This document shows positions 23,245 to 34,809 of a stretch of 64,000 nucleotides of DNA, piece after piece; within the stretch, counting starts at the first letter, position 1; each line of letters starts with the position of its first letter. Under the pieces are notes generated by a model. That model did not search any database. It saw nothing but the letters and a program-made list of their open reading frames with translations, and was not told the DNA's origin. A program made the translations under genes and the position numbers. This DNA is from Isoetes taiwanensis. Taxonomy: Eukaryota > Streptophyta > Lycopodiopsida > Isoetales > Isoetaceae. Location: the NCBI GenBank assembly GCA_021234155.1, contig JAJEKV010000005.1, positions 24,811,584 through 24,875,583 of the forward strand. Direction: 5' to 3'.

Positions 23245-23573
23245 ACTTTTCCTGTGTTCCTAGATGATCTCTGCTTGGGAACTTCCCTTGAAAAACACGT
23301 TGATATGCTAACTATGTTGTTTACCTTGTGTAGAAAAGGGGGAGTTAGCTTGAATCCGAAAAAATGTGTTTTCTTATCCTCAAAAGGGGAACTACTTGGA
23401 CATGTGGTGTCCACAGAAGGTATACAAATTGTTGAAACCAAGATTGAGGCTTTGAAAAAGTTGGCACCTCCAAAGACCCTCAAACAGGTAAAAAGTTTCA
23501 TGGGGATGACCAGCTTCTTGAGAATGTATGTCCCTCATTTTTCACACACTATGAGTCCAATTTCTAACCTCAC
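23245..23573 (+). pseudogene. Element A+: RT fragment, first part
   Basis: The plus strand encodes VFLDDLCLGT, the FLDD version of the RT catalytic motif, then NPKKCVFLSSKGELLGHVVS, PPKTLKQVKSFMGM and SHTMSPISNLT. The order and sequence match the RT of element D. It is truncated upstream, inside the RT just before the catalytic motif. At 23573 it is interrupted by element D and resumes at 53076 (TKVGKFS...), exactly where D's RT peptide continues. The 5-bp sequence CTCAC is duplicated on both sides. Confidence 0.85.
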
Positions 23574-26102
23574 TGTTGAAGGTGTTCCTGGCAAAACCTT
23601 CAACCTCAGTGGTTTAGAACCTCCAGGTTGCTTGAGGCAACCACTCTGAATGCAAAGATTCCAGAAATAATGCACAAAGATTCACTGGGAGTATGTTTCC
23701 CTGAAGGCCAAAAAGTCTGCTCCACAAAATAACTTGCAGAACATGATCTATAAAGCTGTGGATATGGATATCTCGCCTCAAGATGCTCAACACTTGATGC
23801 TAACAGACTGCAAAAGCTCAGTGAGGTCTGACTAGGTTAGATAGGCCAAAATTAGATCACTGACCCAGTCAATTTTTGGTCAATATCCCTGGCAGAGAGC
23901 TAAAATTTGAAACTCGATATTGACAAGGAATTTTCTGGAGCTATCAACTCGATATTGACAAGGAATTTGTCTGCACAATAGGGGCCAAATTTTCCTTTAG
24001 CCAAAAGGGAGCCTAACTTTTTCTTTTGATATGATTTTTTGCCTAGCACTATAAGAAATGAACAATATTTGAAAGAGGATACTTTCTAATGAAGGATTGC
24101 ACGCGTGTCCAGCATTGCCTTGATCACAATATTTAGCTTGGCAGGATTGATGCTCGATCAACTGTTCTTCTATGCTCAATGCCTGTTGTGCAATACAATT
24201 GGATCTAAAGATCTTGGCTCAAAATGGTATTTTACTTTTGTCTTGACAGGAATTTGCTCTTGCCCTTTCCAAAGAGATGATACATAGGCAGACCACTCAT
24301 ATCTGACAGTCTAGACAGACACAAGACGCCTAGCCTCTGATAAATGCTTGCTTATGGGAATGAACTTCAATGCAACACAAACAGGTTACTACAAAGGTCG
24401 GATTTTCAATTAAATCAAACACTCAAGAGATACAAAGTAATATCCCAAGCTCGTGGTCTTGGGCACAGGATCAAATAGGTATACATTCAGACAATCCAAA
24501 GAATTGAGTCAATAATCTGGATCATAGGTAAACATTGGAGGTCAGAAACAAGCTCAGGATCATCAAGCCGGTCCTTCTTTCAAAGCTAGAAAATCTTCTT
24601 TGCCTCTAAGCCCTCGAAAATCTTCTGTGCGAAAAAACCCCTTTTTCAAATGCCGCCTGTCCGTTGAGATCTTGATCATTTCCTTTTAATCTTCTGTCTT
24701 TTAGTGCATCATAAGCATTCTCGGCATTAAACATGGTGATACTGCCAGTTTTAGTCATGATTTACTGGTTTGTTGGGTCGAATTAAACAGACCTTGGCGT
24801 TTACCGGATTTAGGGTTCATATGGGTTTAGGTGAAATATCCCACAGGCTCGAATAGGAATTGACGACCAAGGTATATAAGGAGAAGAAAATCAATTATTT
24901 CTGATTATTGCGTGCAATGTCCACGTGGGATCCGGTACCTCCACCGCCCCACACGCCCGGATGTTCCACGCGGCATGGGGAGACTGGCTGGAAAGAGAAA
25001 TTAGGCTGGGAGGGGGGTAGATAGGAAAAATTTTTTGCACCCCTAAGCCCTAAGGCACGATTCCCTAGGAAGCACATATAATGCCCAAAACAAAGCCTTT
25101 TTTCAAAATTCTTTTTTCCTAAGGGAATCTTTTTTTGTACCCTATAAGATTCTGGAATCTCTTCTCACAATGGTGCCCTTAGGAATTTGGCAAAAAATGA
25201 GCTAAGGAGTGGATGAAGTGGCATTTGGAAATAATGACAAGGCTAGGTGGTATGATGTGGCCAATAGGAATGATGACGTGTTAGCCAACTTGAGTTTGAA
25301 AATTCTTTCTAGTCAAAATTTTTGAATGATGTGGAGATGATGTGTGTGAGTGATGAGGTGTCAATGGTGATGTGGCAACAATGATGCTAGTTGATGCTTT
25401 GATATGAATTTTGATTTGAATGTGAGAGTTTGACATGAAATGGCTAGAATGATGATGGGTATGATGACTTGGCATGTGAAGTGAGGTATAAAGTGACTTG
25501 GCACATCAAGTGCCCATTTAGGAGCCAAAAATTTTTATGGAGCAACTTTAGAGCATCTCCTTGGGCACATTTGAATTTTGAGCACTTCCCTTAGGAATTT
25601 TTGCAACCTTCTTTTAACTTTGCTCGAGTTGCATGGGAAGTTGACTTCGTGAGCAAGATTATGACCAAGTCAAGTCACTTTAGAACTAGTGGATGATGAA
25701 GCAAGTGGGTGTTTCATGAAGGTGTATTTTGACTAGAAAGAACTTTCAAGGTCAAGTTTGACTTTGGGAGGTATATGAGCAAGGAGTCAAAGTTCAATGG
25801 TATTTTAGGATGGTGGAGTAAATGGGGAGGGGATCAAAATGCCAAAGATGCCAAGATCACAAATAGCTACATACCATGGAATATTCTTCAAGGGGTCTTC
25901 TTTCTCCTCTTCTCTTCACTTCCTTTGCTTGTTTGACCTTTTGTATCTCTTGAGTGACTTGAGTCAATTGTCCTTCCTTTGCTCTTGAAACTTTGATGTA
26001 TGCTAGTGAAGCATTTCCCTATTGTCTTGCAAACCAAATCAAGTTGAGAGGATTAGTGCAAACATGTGCTTGGCTCTTCCATGCTGCCATGGCATGGCAG
26101 CA
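23574..26102 (-). mobile_element. 3' LTR of element D (2529 bp)
   Basis: It runs from TGTTGAAGGTG to GGCATGGCAGCA. It is repeated, with about 98% similarity by eye and several short indels, at 37336-37370 plus 50585-53070. That second copy is split by B1. Small open frames inside it occur in both copies and are LTR sequence, not genes. Confidence 0.85.
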
Positions 26103-26848
26103 TTATGCCAAACTAAAAGAGAAGGCTGGTCTACCAGCCCCTTTGACTAGCTGTTTGTACTTCTTGACATAGCTCCAGCTAGTTGCCAATGTGAGAATAT
26201 GGTTGGCAACTCAATGACCTGCATACGGATTTGAAAGTGACAGATTTGGCACTATGAATGTATATATGAATGATGTTCCTTTCAGATGAACCTGCATGGA
26301 AAATAAATCTCTTTAGTTATGAGAAGCTGCAGGATGGTGGTATGATAGCAGCTTGGGAAATTTATGAAGATGTAAGGGGTTTTCAGATGTAATAAGGTCA
26401 ACTCTTGAACAGATGACAGATGGAGGCAGATATAATTATGCACCTGCATGTGAAGATAAAGTTTGTTAGTTTGAATGAGTTGCTGGTGTGGAGGCAATGG
26501 CAGCAACTCCAGATGATGAAGAATAATGTAATGTAGTGAAAGAGATGTGTGAATGACATGCTCAGATGCACCTGCATGGAACTATGATCAGTATTAACTC
26601 ACTCCCTTAGTTGATCACAACCTGTATAGCTCTTTTGTACTTGCAACACTAGAAACTCATTAGTACACAAATAATGACTTCAAAGCAGAACTAGACTAAC
26701 TAAGATAGGCTTAATTAATTTTTTGCCTTCATCCTACTGAAACTTTTTTTTTTTCTTTTTTTTATATATTTTGCTTTTTTCTGTTTTTATCTTATTTTTC
26801 TTTCAGCAATGCACTAACTAATCCTAGCTACATCTTACCATAAAGATT
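26103..26848 (-). other. Element D region between integrase and 3' LTR
   Basis: No ORF is present. The sequence directly 3' of the integrase stop is A/G-rich on the coding strand (near 26735-26815), like the corresponding stretch after the A+ integrase (54950-55060). A short phrase GAACCTGCATGG/CACCTGCATG recurs three times, near 26288, 26440 and 26568. I could not identify a clean polypurine tract against the LTR. Confidence 0.5.
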
Positions 26849-27515
26849 TTAGTTAAACAAGGCAAGGGCAACATGTTGTTGCCAATACCTTTTCAGGTGC
26901 ACAATGTTGATAGGGTTCATCAATTCTCTGCCATCAGCAATATCTTTCAGCCAATATGAATCTTTGCCAGCTGTCCCTATCACTTCAAATGGTCCCTCCC
27001 AAAGATTCTCAAATTTGGATGCTATATCTTCCCTTGCTTTGTTCCACTTCAACACTAACTCTCATGTTTTTAAGACTCCCTGCAATTTGTGTGCTGCTTT
27101 GAAGGCTGCAATATCTTTAGCCTTTTTTCTCATCACTGCATTCTCAGCCTCATATCTATGCTCCTCAAGCTGCATCAATCTCACAAATCTGTCTTTTAGA
27201 GCCTCATCCATTTCCAAATTAATCTGATAAGCCAGTCTGAGTGATGGAAGCTCTAATTCTATAGGCAGTACTGACTCTATCCCATATACCAAACTGAAAG
27301 GGGTGTGTTTTGTGGCCACTTTGATGGTAGTTCTATATGCCCAAAGTGCATCATGGAATTTTAGGTGCCAATCCTTTTTTGAAACACTGATGGTCTTTTT
27401 GAGGATGGATTTGAGAGTCTTATTAGTTGACTCTGCTTGGCCATTTCCCTGAGGGTAATAGGATGAACTTTTGGTGTGTTTGACTTTCAAGGTGGCCAGC
27501 AGTAATGCAATTGTA
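26849..27515 (-). pseudogene. Element D integrase, C-terminal part
   Basis: The minus strand carries YYPQGNGQAESTNK, with the glutamate that completes the DDE triad, then WHLKFHDALWAYRT and the C-terminal DNA-binding region FENLWEGPFEVIG followed by VHLKRYWQ. A stop near 27060 splits it from the last 68 residues. The N-terminal half lies at 32702-33075. Element E has inserted between the second aspartate (SDRGSQF) and the glutamate, so the catalytic core is split. Confidence 0.85.
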
Positions 27516-29938
27516 TGTGACGAGCCTGCCGAGTTGACCCTCTAGGCAACTCGGGATCTTGTCAATACTTGCGAAAACTCTTACTAGGTTGGTGTGGCAA
27601 CAGTTGAGTATGGTGAAGAATTGAATCTTCCTTAGACAATTGAACTTTCATTCTTCAAATTCAATGGACAAATTCTATAAACTCAATATCCATCAAGTAC
27701 AATATGAATTCACTACACAATATAATAAAATGCAGCAGTTTTGCTCAGAATCTTCTAGCGCGACCATGCTCTTCGGCTACATTATCTCCTGTTAACTTGA
27801 CCACTGCTTACTAACTCACTGCACATACACTCACTGGGGTTAGTCCTCGTGACTAAGTGGGGATCCCATAGCTGCCTCTGCATGCATAAAACATCTTGAA
27901 AGTCTTGAATAACAAACATAAACGACTCAAAGACACAAGAACCTATGGTGCAACGCTAGACTATGACAATAAAGGAAACATCATGAACATCAAGAGCAAA
28001 AACATAACCAGAGTACCAAACCATCATAAACAAACTCCGGGACAATAGGTAGCTCAGCCAGCCTACATACAGGCCCTGTTAGCAGCATGTTGCCCAGCCA
28101 GCTTACATTCCAAGCTCTGTAGTGGGTGGTGGGGTGAACCTCGTATCGCGATACCCTCTCTCACCCCACGTCTAGCATCTTTGGAGGACCTCTTACCATG
28201 GGGTTTCACAAGAATTGATCGACGAGCAATCCCCGCCAGAGAACTAACGCCGGTGTCCGCAGCACAAGAACCCAGAGAATCACGGATGAACATGAGCATG
28301 CCGGAGCAACCTAGGCCACCGAACCTAGAAGTCCGACCCCGGAGGTTCCAATAGACATAATCAAATACCAAGACAACAGTAGAGCAATGCAAAGACCATG
28401 ACATGTGAAGTTCATTACAATATTTATTAAACATGTGCCTAGATCATACTCTTAGCCCTTGTCGAGGTTGCCCATACAACCTAACCATGCCGAAGTAGCT
28501 AACTCATTGGTGAAGATCATGATCACAATACAAACATGTGGAGGAAGTTACGAGCCTGACTGTCATGGATGTAGCTTCAATACCTATATACATTACTGAT
28601 CAAGGAAAGATACTAACATCTTCTATAATGCAAAACTTACCTCGAAGCCATCTGTTTATACTTTGAATCCATTAGCTATGATGCTCTTGATAAAATACAA
28701 TGCAACAACTTGAAAACTTACGATTCACGCTTTTCGGACTAGTTGTACTTCATGCTATAGTCACATTCAGAAACCCCCAAGCTTCACATGGCTCTCCTTG
28801 TACCAATGTGGACCCGTCTCAATCTCAATAATCCTTGATGTCAGATGACCGCTTATTCCTATTTCAAGATCCACATGCGAACTTGACGCTGAAATCCTTG
28901 ATGCCGAGGGGTCGTTGACGCTCTACATCTGTGCTAGACTACTTCAAAGATTAGCCCCATCTCCATGAGCTAAGAAAGATACTTTATCCCAAACCTTAGA
29001 ATTTTATCATAGTTAGACAATTATCAAACAATGCATATTCTTACTATTATGATTATTCTGCTCAGCTCTTCATGCTCCGATCTCCTCTGCTGCTAAGCTC
29101 GAATGCAACCCAATTCCACTATGAGGACTCAGCTTCATACTAGGACATGCAAATAAATTGAGAAAGGCAGCAAATACAAGACCAATAAAATAAAGCACAA
29201 AACCAAAATGACAAAAACATAACATGAACACAAAATGGCGTTGGAGAGCTCGGTGCCGACCAGATCCAATCTAATTCTGCCTTTTTTTAAAGTTTCCATG
29301 CTGAATCGGTGCTCTTCATGTAATATTCAGCCATTCTTGACTTAAAATCAGCCTTACAGGGATGTTTCCAATCATTGATTTTCTTCTCTAGCCTTATGAG
29401 TCTCCAACAAATTCATAATCTATCATATTTGCATGCAAAAATCATGTGCAGACTAATCATGGCAGCTCATAGCACACCTCAATTGATCAAAAGCAAAACC
29501 CCACCTGAGAATTTCTTCACGGATAGACCTCTGGGCCCCTTGCAATTGATTGTGCCTCCAAAGATCGTCATCTAGCTCCAAGAATTAAACTGCAGAAGAA
29601 CATACATAGTGCAGTCAATTCTGACTCAGCATCACAATTTCTGTCATAACTTTTGCATACGGATGAGTTTCGGCCTGATCAGACCTATTCCGGAAAGCTT
29701 ACTTGAAGATCTTTCCAGCAAAAGAAAAATCACTTGAAAAGGATCTCGGGTCGCCGAGATATGATGCTTCAAATTTCGTCCTCCAAAACTGCCCAGAATT
29801 GCTCCTTGCCTTCATGCTCTGCAACAATCCTCTCTCCAAAAAGACAAAACCCTAATTTCATGCTGCATACATGCCATGAATATGTATATACGTACATAAA
29901 TACGTATATTGACCCATCAGGTGGCCAGGACCGTTACA
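27516..29938 (-). mobile_element. 3' LTR of element E
   Basis: This is the left member of the LTR pair. A perfect 9-bp stem ATATACGTA...TACGTATAT lies near 29885-29910, close to its right edge. Differences from the other LTR are mainly 1-4 base indels. Open frames in it (for example on minus near 28063-28434) recur in the other LTR and carry no motif. Confidence 0.9.
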
Positions 29939-30277
29939 GTCTCCCCTTCTAAAAATTAACCCATGTCCTCATGGGTCTACCATAGATCCAAGCACTTCTC
30001 AAATCCCTTATAACTATCATGATCATGTATTCACCAAACTACAAGGGAAACTGTACCTCAACATTGTCAAAAGTTACTTCCACCGCTTACATAGAGAATT
30101 CTCCCTTAACATTTTATTGCTAACCACCAAGCCTCCAGATACTGCTCCTCTCTCTGAGGATACCATTTCCTGATGTCTCTAAAAGAAAAACCATTAACAT
30201 CATAATTCCACAATCTCAACTTACTCTCTGATTTTCCATGTCAACTCCCAAAGATCCAACATTGCTCTGATACCAAT
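29939..30277 (-). other. Interior of element E (339 bp)
   Basis: It holds only a polypurine tract at the left edge, a perfect hairpin ACCCATG-TCCT-CATGGGT at about 29959-29976, and the primer site at 30264-30275. No ORF is present. This is the minimal set needed for replication in trans. Confidence 0.8.
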
Positions 30278-32701
30278 TGTGACGAGCCTGCCGAGTTGAC
30301 CCTCTAGGCAACTCGGGATCTTGTCAATACTTGCGAAAACTCTTACTAGGTTGGTGTGGCAACAGTTGAGTATGGTGAAGAATTGAATCTTCCTTAGACA
30401 ATTGAACTTTCATTCTTCAAATTCAATGGACAAATTCTATAAACTCAATATCCATCAAGTACAATATGAATTCACTACACAATATAATAAAATGCAGCTT
30501 TTGCTAAGAATCTTCTAGCCGACCATGCTCTTTCGGCTACATTATCTCCTCGTTAACTTGACCTTTGCTTACTAACTCACTTTGCACATACACTCACTGG
30601 GGTTAGTCCTCGTGACTAAGTGGGGATCCCATAGCTGCCTCTGCATGCATAAAACATCTTGAAAGTCTTGAATAACAAACATAAACGACTCAAAGACACA
30701 AGAACCTATGGTGCAACGCTAGACTATGACAATAAAGGAAACATCATGAACATCAAGAGCAAAAACATAACCAGAGTACCAAACCATCATAAACAAACTC
30801 CGGGACAATAGGTAGCTCAGCCAGCCTACATACAGGCCCTATTAGCAGCATGTTGCCCAGCCAGCTTACATTCCAAGCCCTGTAGCGGGTGGTGGGGTGA
30901 ACCTCGTATGCGCATACCCTCTCAGCCCACATCTAGCACTGGAGGACCTCTTACCATGGGGTTTCACAAGAATTGACTGACGTAGCAATCCCCGCCAGAG
31001 AACTCCGCCGGTGTCACAGAGCACAAGAACCACAGAGAATCACAGATGAACATGAGCATGCCGGAGCAACCTAGGCCACCGAACCTAGAAGTCCGACCCC
31101 GGAGGTTCCAATAGACATAATCAAATACCAAGACAACAGTAGAGCAATGCAAAGACCATGACATGTGAAGTTCATTACAATATTTATTAAACATGTGCCT
31201 AGATCATACTCTTAGCCCTTGTCGAGGTTGCCCATACAACCTAACCATGCCAAGTAGCTAACTCATTGGTGAAGATCATGATCACAATACAAACATGTGG
31301 AGGAAGTTACGAGCCTGACTGTCATGGATGTAGCTTCAATACCTATATACATTACTGATCAAGGAAAGATACTAACATCTTCTATAATGCAAAACTTACC
31401 TCGAAGCCATCTGTTTATACTTTGAATCCATTAGCTATGATGCTCTTGATAAAATACAATGCAACAACTTGAAAACTTACAGATTCACGCTTTTCGGACT
31501 AGTTGCACTTCATGCTATAGTCACATTCAGAAACCCCAAGCTTCACATGGCTCTCCTTGTACCAATGTGGACCCGTCTCAATCTCAATAATCCTTGATGT
31601 CGATGACCACTTATTCCTATTTCAAGATCCACATGCGAACTTTGCTGAAATCCTTGATGCCGAGGGGTCGTTGACGCTCTACATCTGTGCTAGACTACTT
31701 CTCAAAGATTAGCCCCATCTCCATGAGCTAAGAAAGATACTTTATCCCAAACCTTAGAATTTTACCATAGTTAGACAATTATCAAACAATGCATATTCTT
31801 ACTATTATGATTATTCTGCTTTCGACTCTTCATGCTCCGATCTCCCTTCACGCTAAGCTCGAATGCAACCCAATTCCATCTATGAGGACTCAGCTTCATA
31901 CTAGGACATGCAAATAAATTGAGAAAGGCAAAGCAAATACAAGACCAACAAAATAAAGCACAAAACCAAAATGACAAAACATAACATGAACACAAAATGG
32001 CGTTGGAGAGCTCGGTCGTCAGACCGGATCCAATCTAATTACGCCTTTTTTAAAGTTTCCATGCTGAATCGGTGCTCTTCATGTAATATTCAGCCATTCT
32101 TGACTTAAAATCAGCCTTACAGGGATGTTTCCAATCATTGATTTTCTTCTCTAGCCTTATGAGTCTCCAACAAATTCATAATCTATCATATTTGCATGCA
32201 AAAATCATGTGCAGACTAATCATGGCAGCTCATAGCACACCTCAATTGATCAAAAGCAAAACCCCACCTGAGAATTTCTTCACGGATAGACCTCTGGGCC
32301 CCTTGCAATTGATTGTGCCTCCAAAGATCGTCATCTAGCTCCAAGAATTAAACTGCAGAAGAACATACATAGTGCAGTCAATTCTGACTCAGCATCACAA
32401 TTTCTGTCATAACTTTTGCATACGGATGAGTTTCGGCCTGATCAGACCCATTCCGGAAAGCTTACTTGAAGATCTTTCCAGCAAAAGAAAAATCACTTGA
32501 AAAGGATCTCGGGTCGCCGAGATATGATGCTTCAAATTTCGTCCTCCAAAACTGCCCAGAATTGCTCCTTGCCTTTATGCTCTGCAACAATCCTCTCTCC
32601 AAAAAGACAAAACCCTAATTTCATGCTGCATACATGCCATGAATATGTATATACGTACATAAATACGTATATTGACCCATCAGGTGGCCAGGACCGTTAC
32701 A
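30278..32701 (-). mobile_element. 5' LTR of element E
   Basis: This is the right member of the LTR pair, beginning TGTGACGAGCC two bases after the primer site and ending ACCGTTACA before the TTGTA target duplication. High similarity to the left LTR implies a recent insertion. Confidence 0.9.
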
Positions 32702-33021
32702 TTGTATGGTTGATGAATTGGCTGCCTCTATCAGAAATTATTTTGAAAGGAATGCCAAATCTGGCACAAATATTTTCATGCAGAAATCTTGCAGTGGCTT
32801 GAGCATTGGCTTCTCTCAAAGGAACTGCTTCTGCCCATTTGGTGAAGTAATCAGTGGCAACTAATATGAACTGGTGTTGAGCTGAAGAAGGTGGGTCTAT
32901 GGGACCTATAAAATCCAACCCCCACATTTGAAAAGGCCCAGGGGAAGTTATGGCAGTCAGGGCAGCTGGTTGCAGAGTTTTCTTACCAAAGATCTGACAT
33001 TTATGGCATCATTTTATAGTC
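32702..33021 (-). pseudogene. Element D integrase, N-terminal half of the catalytic core
   Basis: The minus strand reads GPFQMWGLDFIGPIDPPSSA, then VATDYFTKWAEAV with the first catalytic aspartate, then IISDRGSQF with the second. It is cut by element E at 32701. A TGA just upstream, near 33010, precedes the CHKC part of the zinc-binding motif where A+ has a cysteine codon. The joined integrase is therefore dead twice over. Confidence 0.85.
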
Positions 33022-34809
33022 TCATAACAATCCTTGAAAAGAGTGGGCCAAAAGTATCCTGACCTTAGAATCTTTTTTTGCAGTTGTATCTGCTGCAAAG
33101 TGTCCTCCACACACTCCCTCATGACATGCTTCAATTATCATTCTGGCCTCTTCTTCATCCACACATCTCAATAAGACTCCTTCCTTGTCAACTTTGCATA
33201 GGATCCCTTCAATTAGCCTGAACTTTTTGCACTTGTCCTTGAATCTTCTCTCTTGACTGCCACTCAAATTCTTGGGCAACTCATTGTTCTCCAGATAGTT
33301 CCTGATGTCAAATTGCCAATCAATATTTTCTGCATCAAAAGAAATCAAGTTTGTTAAATTGTCATCATTACATAAACCCTCTTGATCTTCATGCTCAAAC
33401 AACACATGTGGAAGATAAGAGCTGGGATTCTCGATCAACTTTACCACCTTTACAGTAACATCATAAGCTTGGATCTTACAAGCCCACCTGCACAATTTGG
33501 CCTTTGGTTGCTTTTTTGCAAAAAGGAGTGAGAAAGGATTTTGCCTCATGAATACTTGCACCTGATTGTTTTGAAGAAGATGTCCTTGTCTTTCTATCAA
33601 AAACATCAAAGCTGCTGCACTTTTCTCCAACCTGGGATACCTTAATTCAGTGTCAGACCACATCTTGCTTGCAAAAGCAATTACATGGTCCTCTTGCAGC
33701 AATGCCAAACCAATTGCCTTTTTTGTTACACTGATATAAGCTTTGAAGGGTTTCTCTAGATCAGGAGGTTTAAGTAGGATAGATTTGCAAATAGCATCAA
33801 TGATCTTGTCAAAAGATTCTTGGCATTGCTCATCCCAATTTACTAGGATATGCTTGCTTTCACTTTTGGAGAACTTTCCAACCTTTGTGAGGTTAGAAAT
33901 TGGGCTCATAGTGTGGGAAAAATGAGGGACATACATTCTCAAAAAGCTAGTCATCCCCATGAAGCTTTTAACCTGCTTGAGGGTTTTTGGAGGTGCTAGT
34001 TTCCTTAGAGCTTCAACTTTACTTTCAGATATTTGAATTCCTGCTGTAGACACTACATGCCCAAGCAACTCTCCTCTTGAGGATAAAAAAACACATTTTT
34101 TGGGATTCAAACTCACTCCTCCTTTTCTACACAAATCAAACAGCATGGTTAGCATATCAAAATGTTTTTCCAGAGAAGTTCCCAAACAAAGGTCATCCAA
34201 AAATACACGAAAAATATTGGCAGGCATTTCTCTAAAAATTGTATCCATGGCTCTTTGGAATGTTCTAGATGCATTCATTAATCCAAATGGCATTTTTTTC
34301 ATGGCAAATGTCCCCCAAGGTGTGATAAATGAAGTTTTTGGTTGATCACTTTCCTTGATGCTTATCTGATTAAAACCTGAAAAGCCATCTAAGAATGAGT
34401 AAATCTCCTTCCCTGCTACAGCATGCAGCACTTCTTCCAGAAATGGCAATGGATAGCAATCTTTGATAGTGGCTTTGTTCAGATCTCTATAGTCTATGCA
34501 AATTCTAATAGTCTTGTTTTTCTTTTCAACAGGAACAATGCAAGATAGCCACTCAGGGTTCACAATTTCTGCAATCACACCTGCATCTTTCATTTTGTAC
34601 AACTCCTCCTTAATTAAACCTGATAGAGAAGCATTAATTCTTCTTAGCTTTTGTATAACAGGTTTCATACCTTCCTTGATCTTGATTTCAAACTCACAAA
34701 TGCTTTTGTCAACACCAACCAACTCATCATAATCCCAAGATATCCTTCCAATCATCAAAGAATTTAGTAACAAAAGCATTGTCCTCTTCTTTGAACAAAT
34801 CACCAACAT
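33022..34809 (-). CDS. Element D pol: RT, retroviral-type RNase H, integrase zinc finger
   Basis: This 595-codon open frame contains the RT core. Visible segments are RICIDYRDLNKATIKDCYPL, FLDGFSGFNQI, PFGLMNASRTFQRAMD and VFLDDLCLGT, where FLDD replaces the usual YxDD. The connected RNase H follows (KAYISVTKKAIGLALL; WSDTELRYPRLEKSAAALMF). The first RNase H aspartate is replaced by serine, as is common in Tat-type elements that carry a second RNase H. It ends with the integrase zinc-finger half CHEGVCGGHF before a frameshift. It overlaps the upstream RNase H frame by 83 nt in another frame, which suggests a frameshift mutation within a once-continuous pol. Confidence 0.9.
   Translation of the reverse strand: MLVICSKKRTMLLLLNSLMIGRISWDYDELVGVDKSICEFEIKIKEGMKPVIQKLRRINASLSGLIKEELYKMKDAGVIAEIVNPEWLSCIVPVEKKNKTIRICIDYRDLNKATIKDCYPLPFLEEVLHAVAGKEIYSFLDGFSGFNQISIKESDQPKTSFITPWGTFAMKKMPFGLMNASRTFQRAMDTIFREMPANIFRVFLDDLCLGTSLEKHFDMLTMLFDLCRKGGVSLNPKKCVFLSSRGELLGHVVSTAGIQISESKVEALRKLAPPKTLKQVKSFMGMTSFLRMYVPHFSHTMSPISNLTKVGKFSKSESKHILVNWDEQCQESFDKIIDAICKSILLKPPDLEKPFKAYISVTKKAIGLALLQEDHVIAFASKMWSDTELRYPRLEKSAAALMFLIERQGHLLQNNQVQVFMRQNPFSLLFAKKQPKAKLCRWACKIQAYDVTVKVVKLIENPSSYLPHVLFEHEDQEGLCNDDNLTNLISFDAENIDWQFDIRNYLENNELPKNLSGSQERRFKDKCKKFRLIEGILCKVDKEGVLLRCVDEEEARMIIEACHEGVCGGHFAADTTAKKDSKVRILLAHSFQGLL

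Larger units (their letters stand above)
27516..32701 (-). mobile_element. Element E: non-autonomous LTR retrotransposon (5186 bp)
   Basis: Two nearly identical direct repeats of 2423 and 2424 bp (27516-29938 and 30278-32701) flank only 339 bp. The LTRs start TGTGACGAGCC and end ACCGTTACA. The 5-bp target duplication is TTGTA (27511-27515 and 32702-32706). The primer site (minus strand TGGTATCAGAGC, 30264-30275) and a purine tract (minus strand AGAAGGGGAGAC, next to 29938) orient it on the minus strand. It has no coding capacity, so it must depend on another element's proteins. It resembles a LARD-type element with an unusually small interior. Confidence 0.9.

Noticed and set aside
23577-23649. 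Peptide VEGVPGKTFNLSG fused to the RT fragment at 23570
   Set aside because: It is the first part of the D LTR read in frame, not part of the RT.
28063-28434. Open frame starting MFNKYCNELH, found twice (also 30964-31194)
   Set aside because: Both copies lie at the same place in the two LTRs of element E. The frame is not conserved in length and carries no motif.
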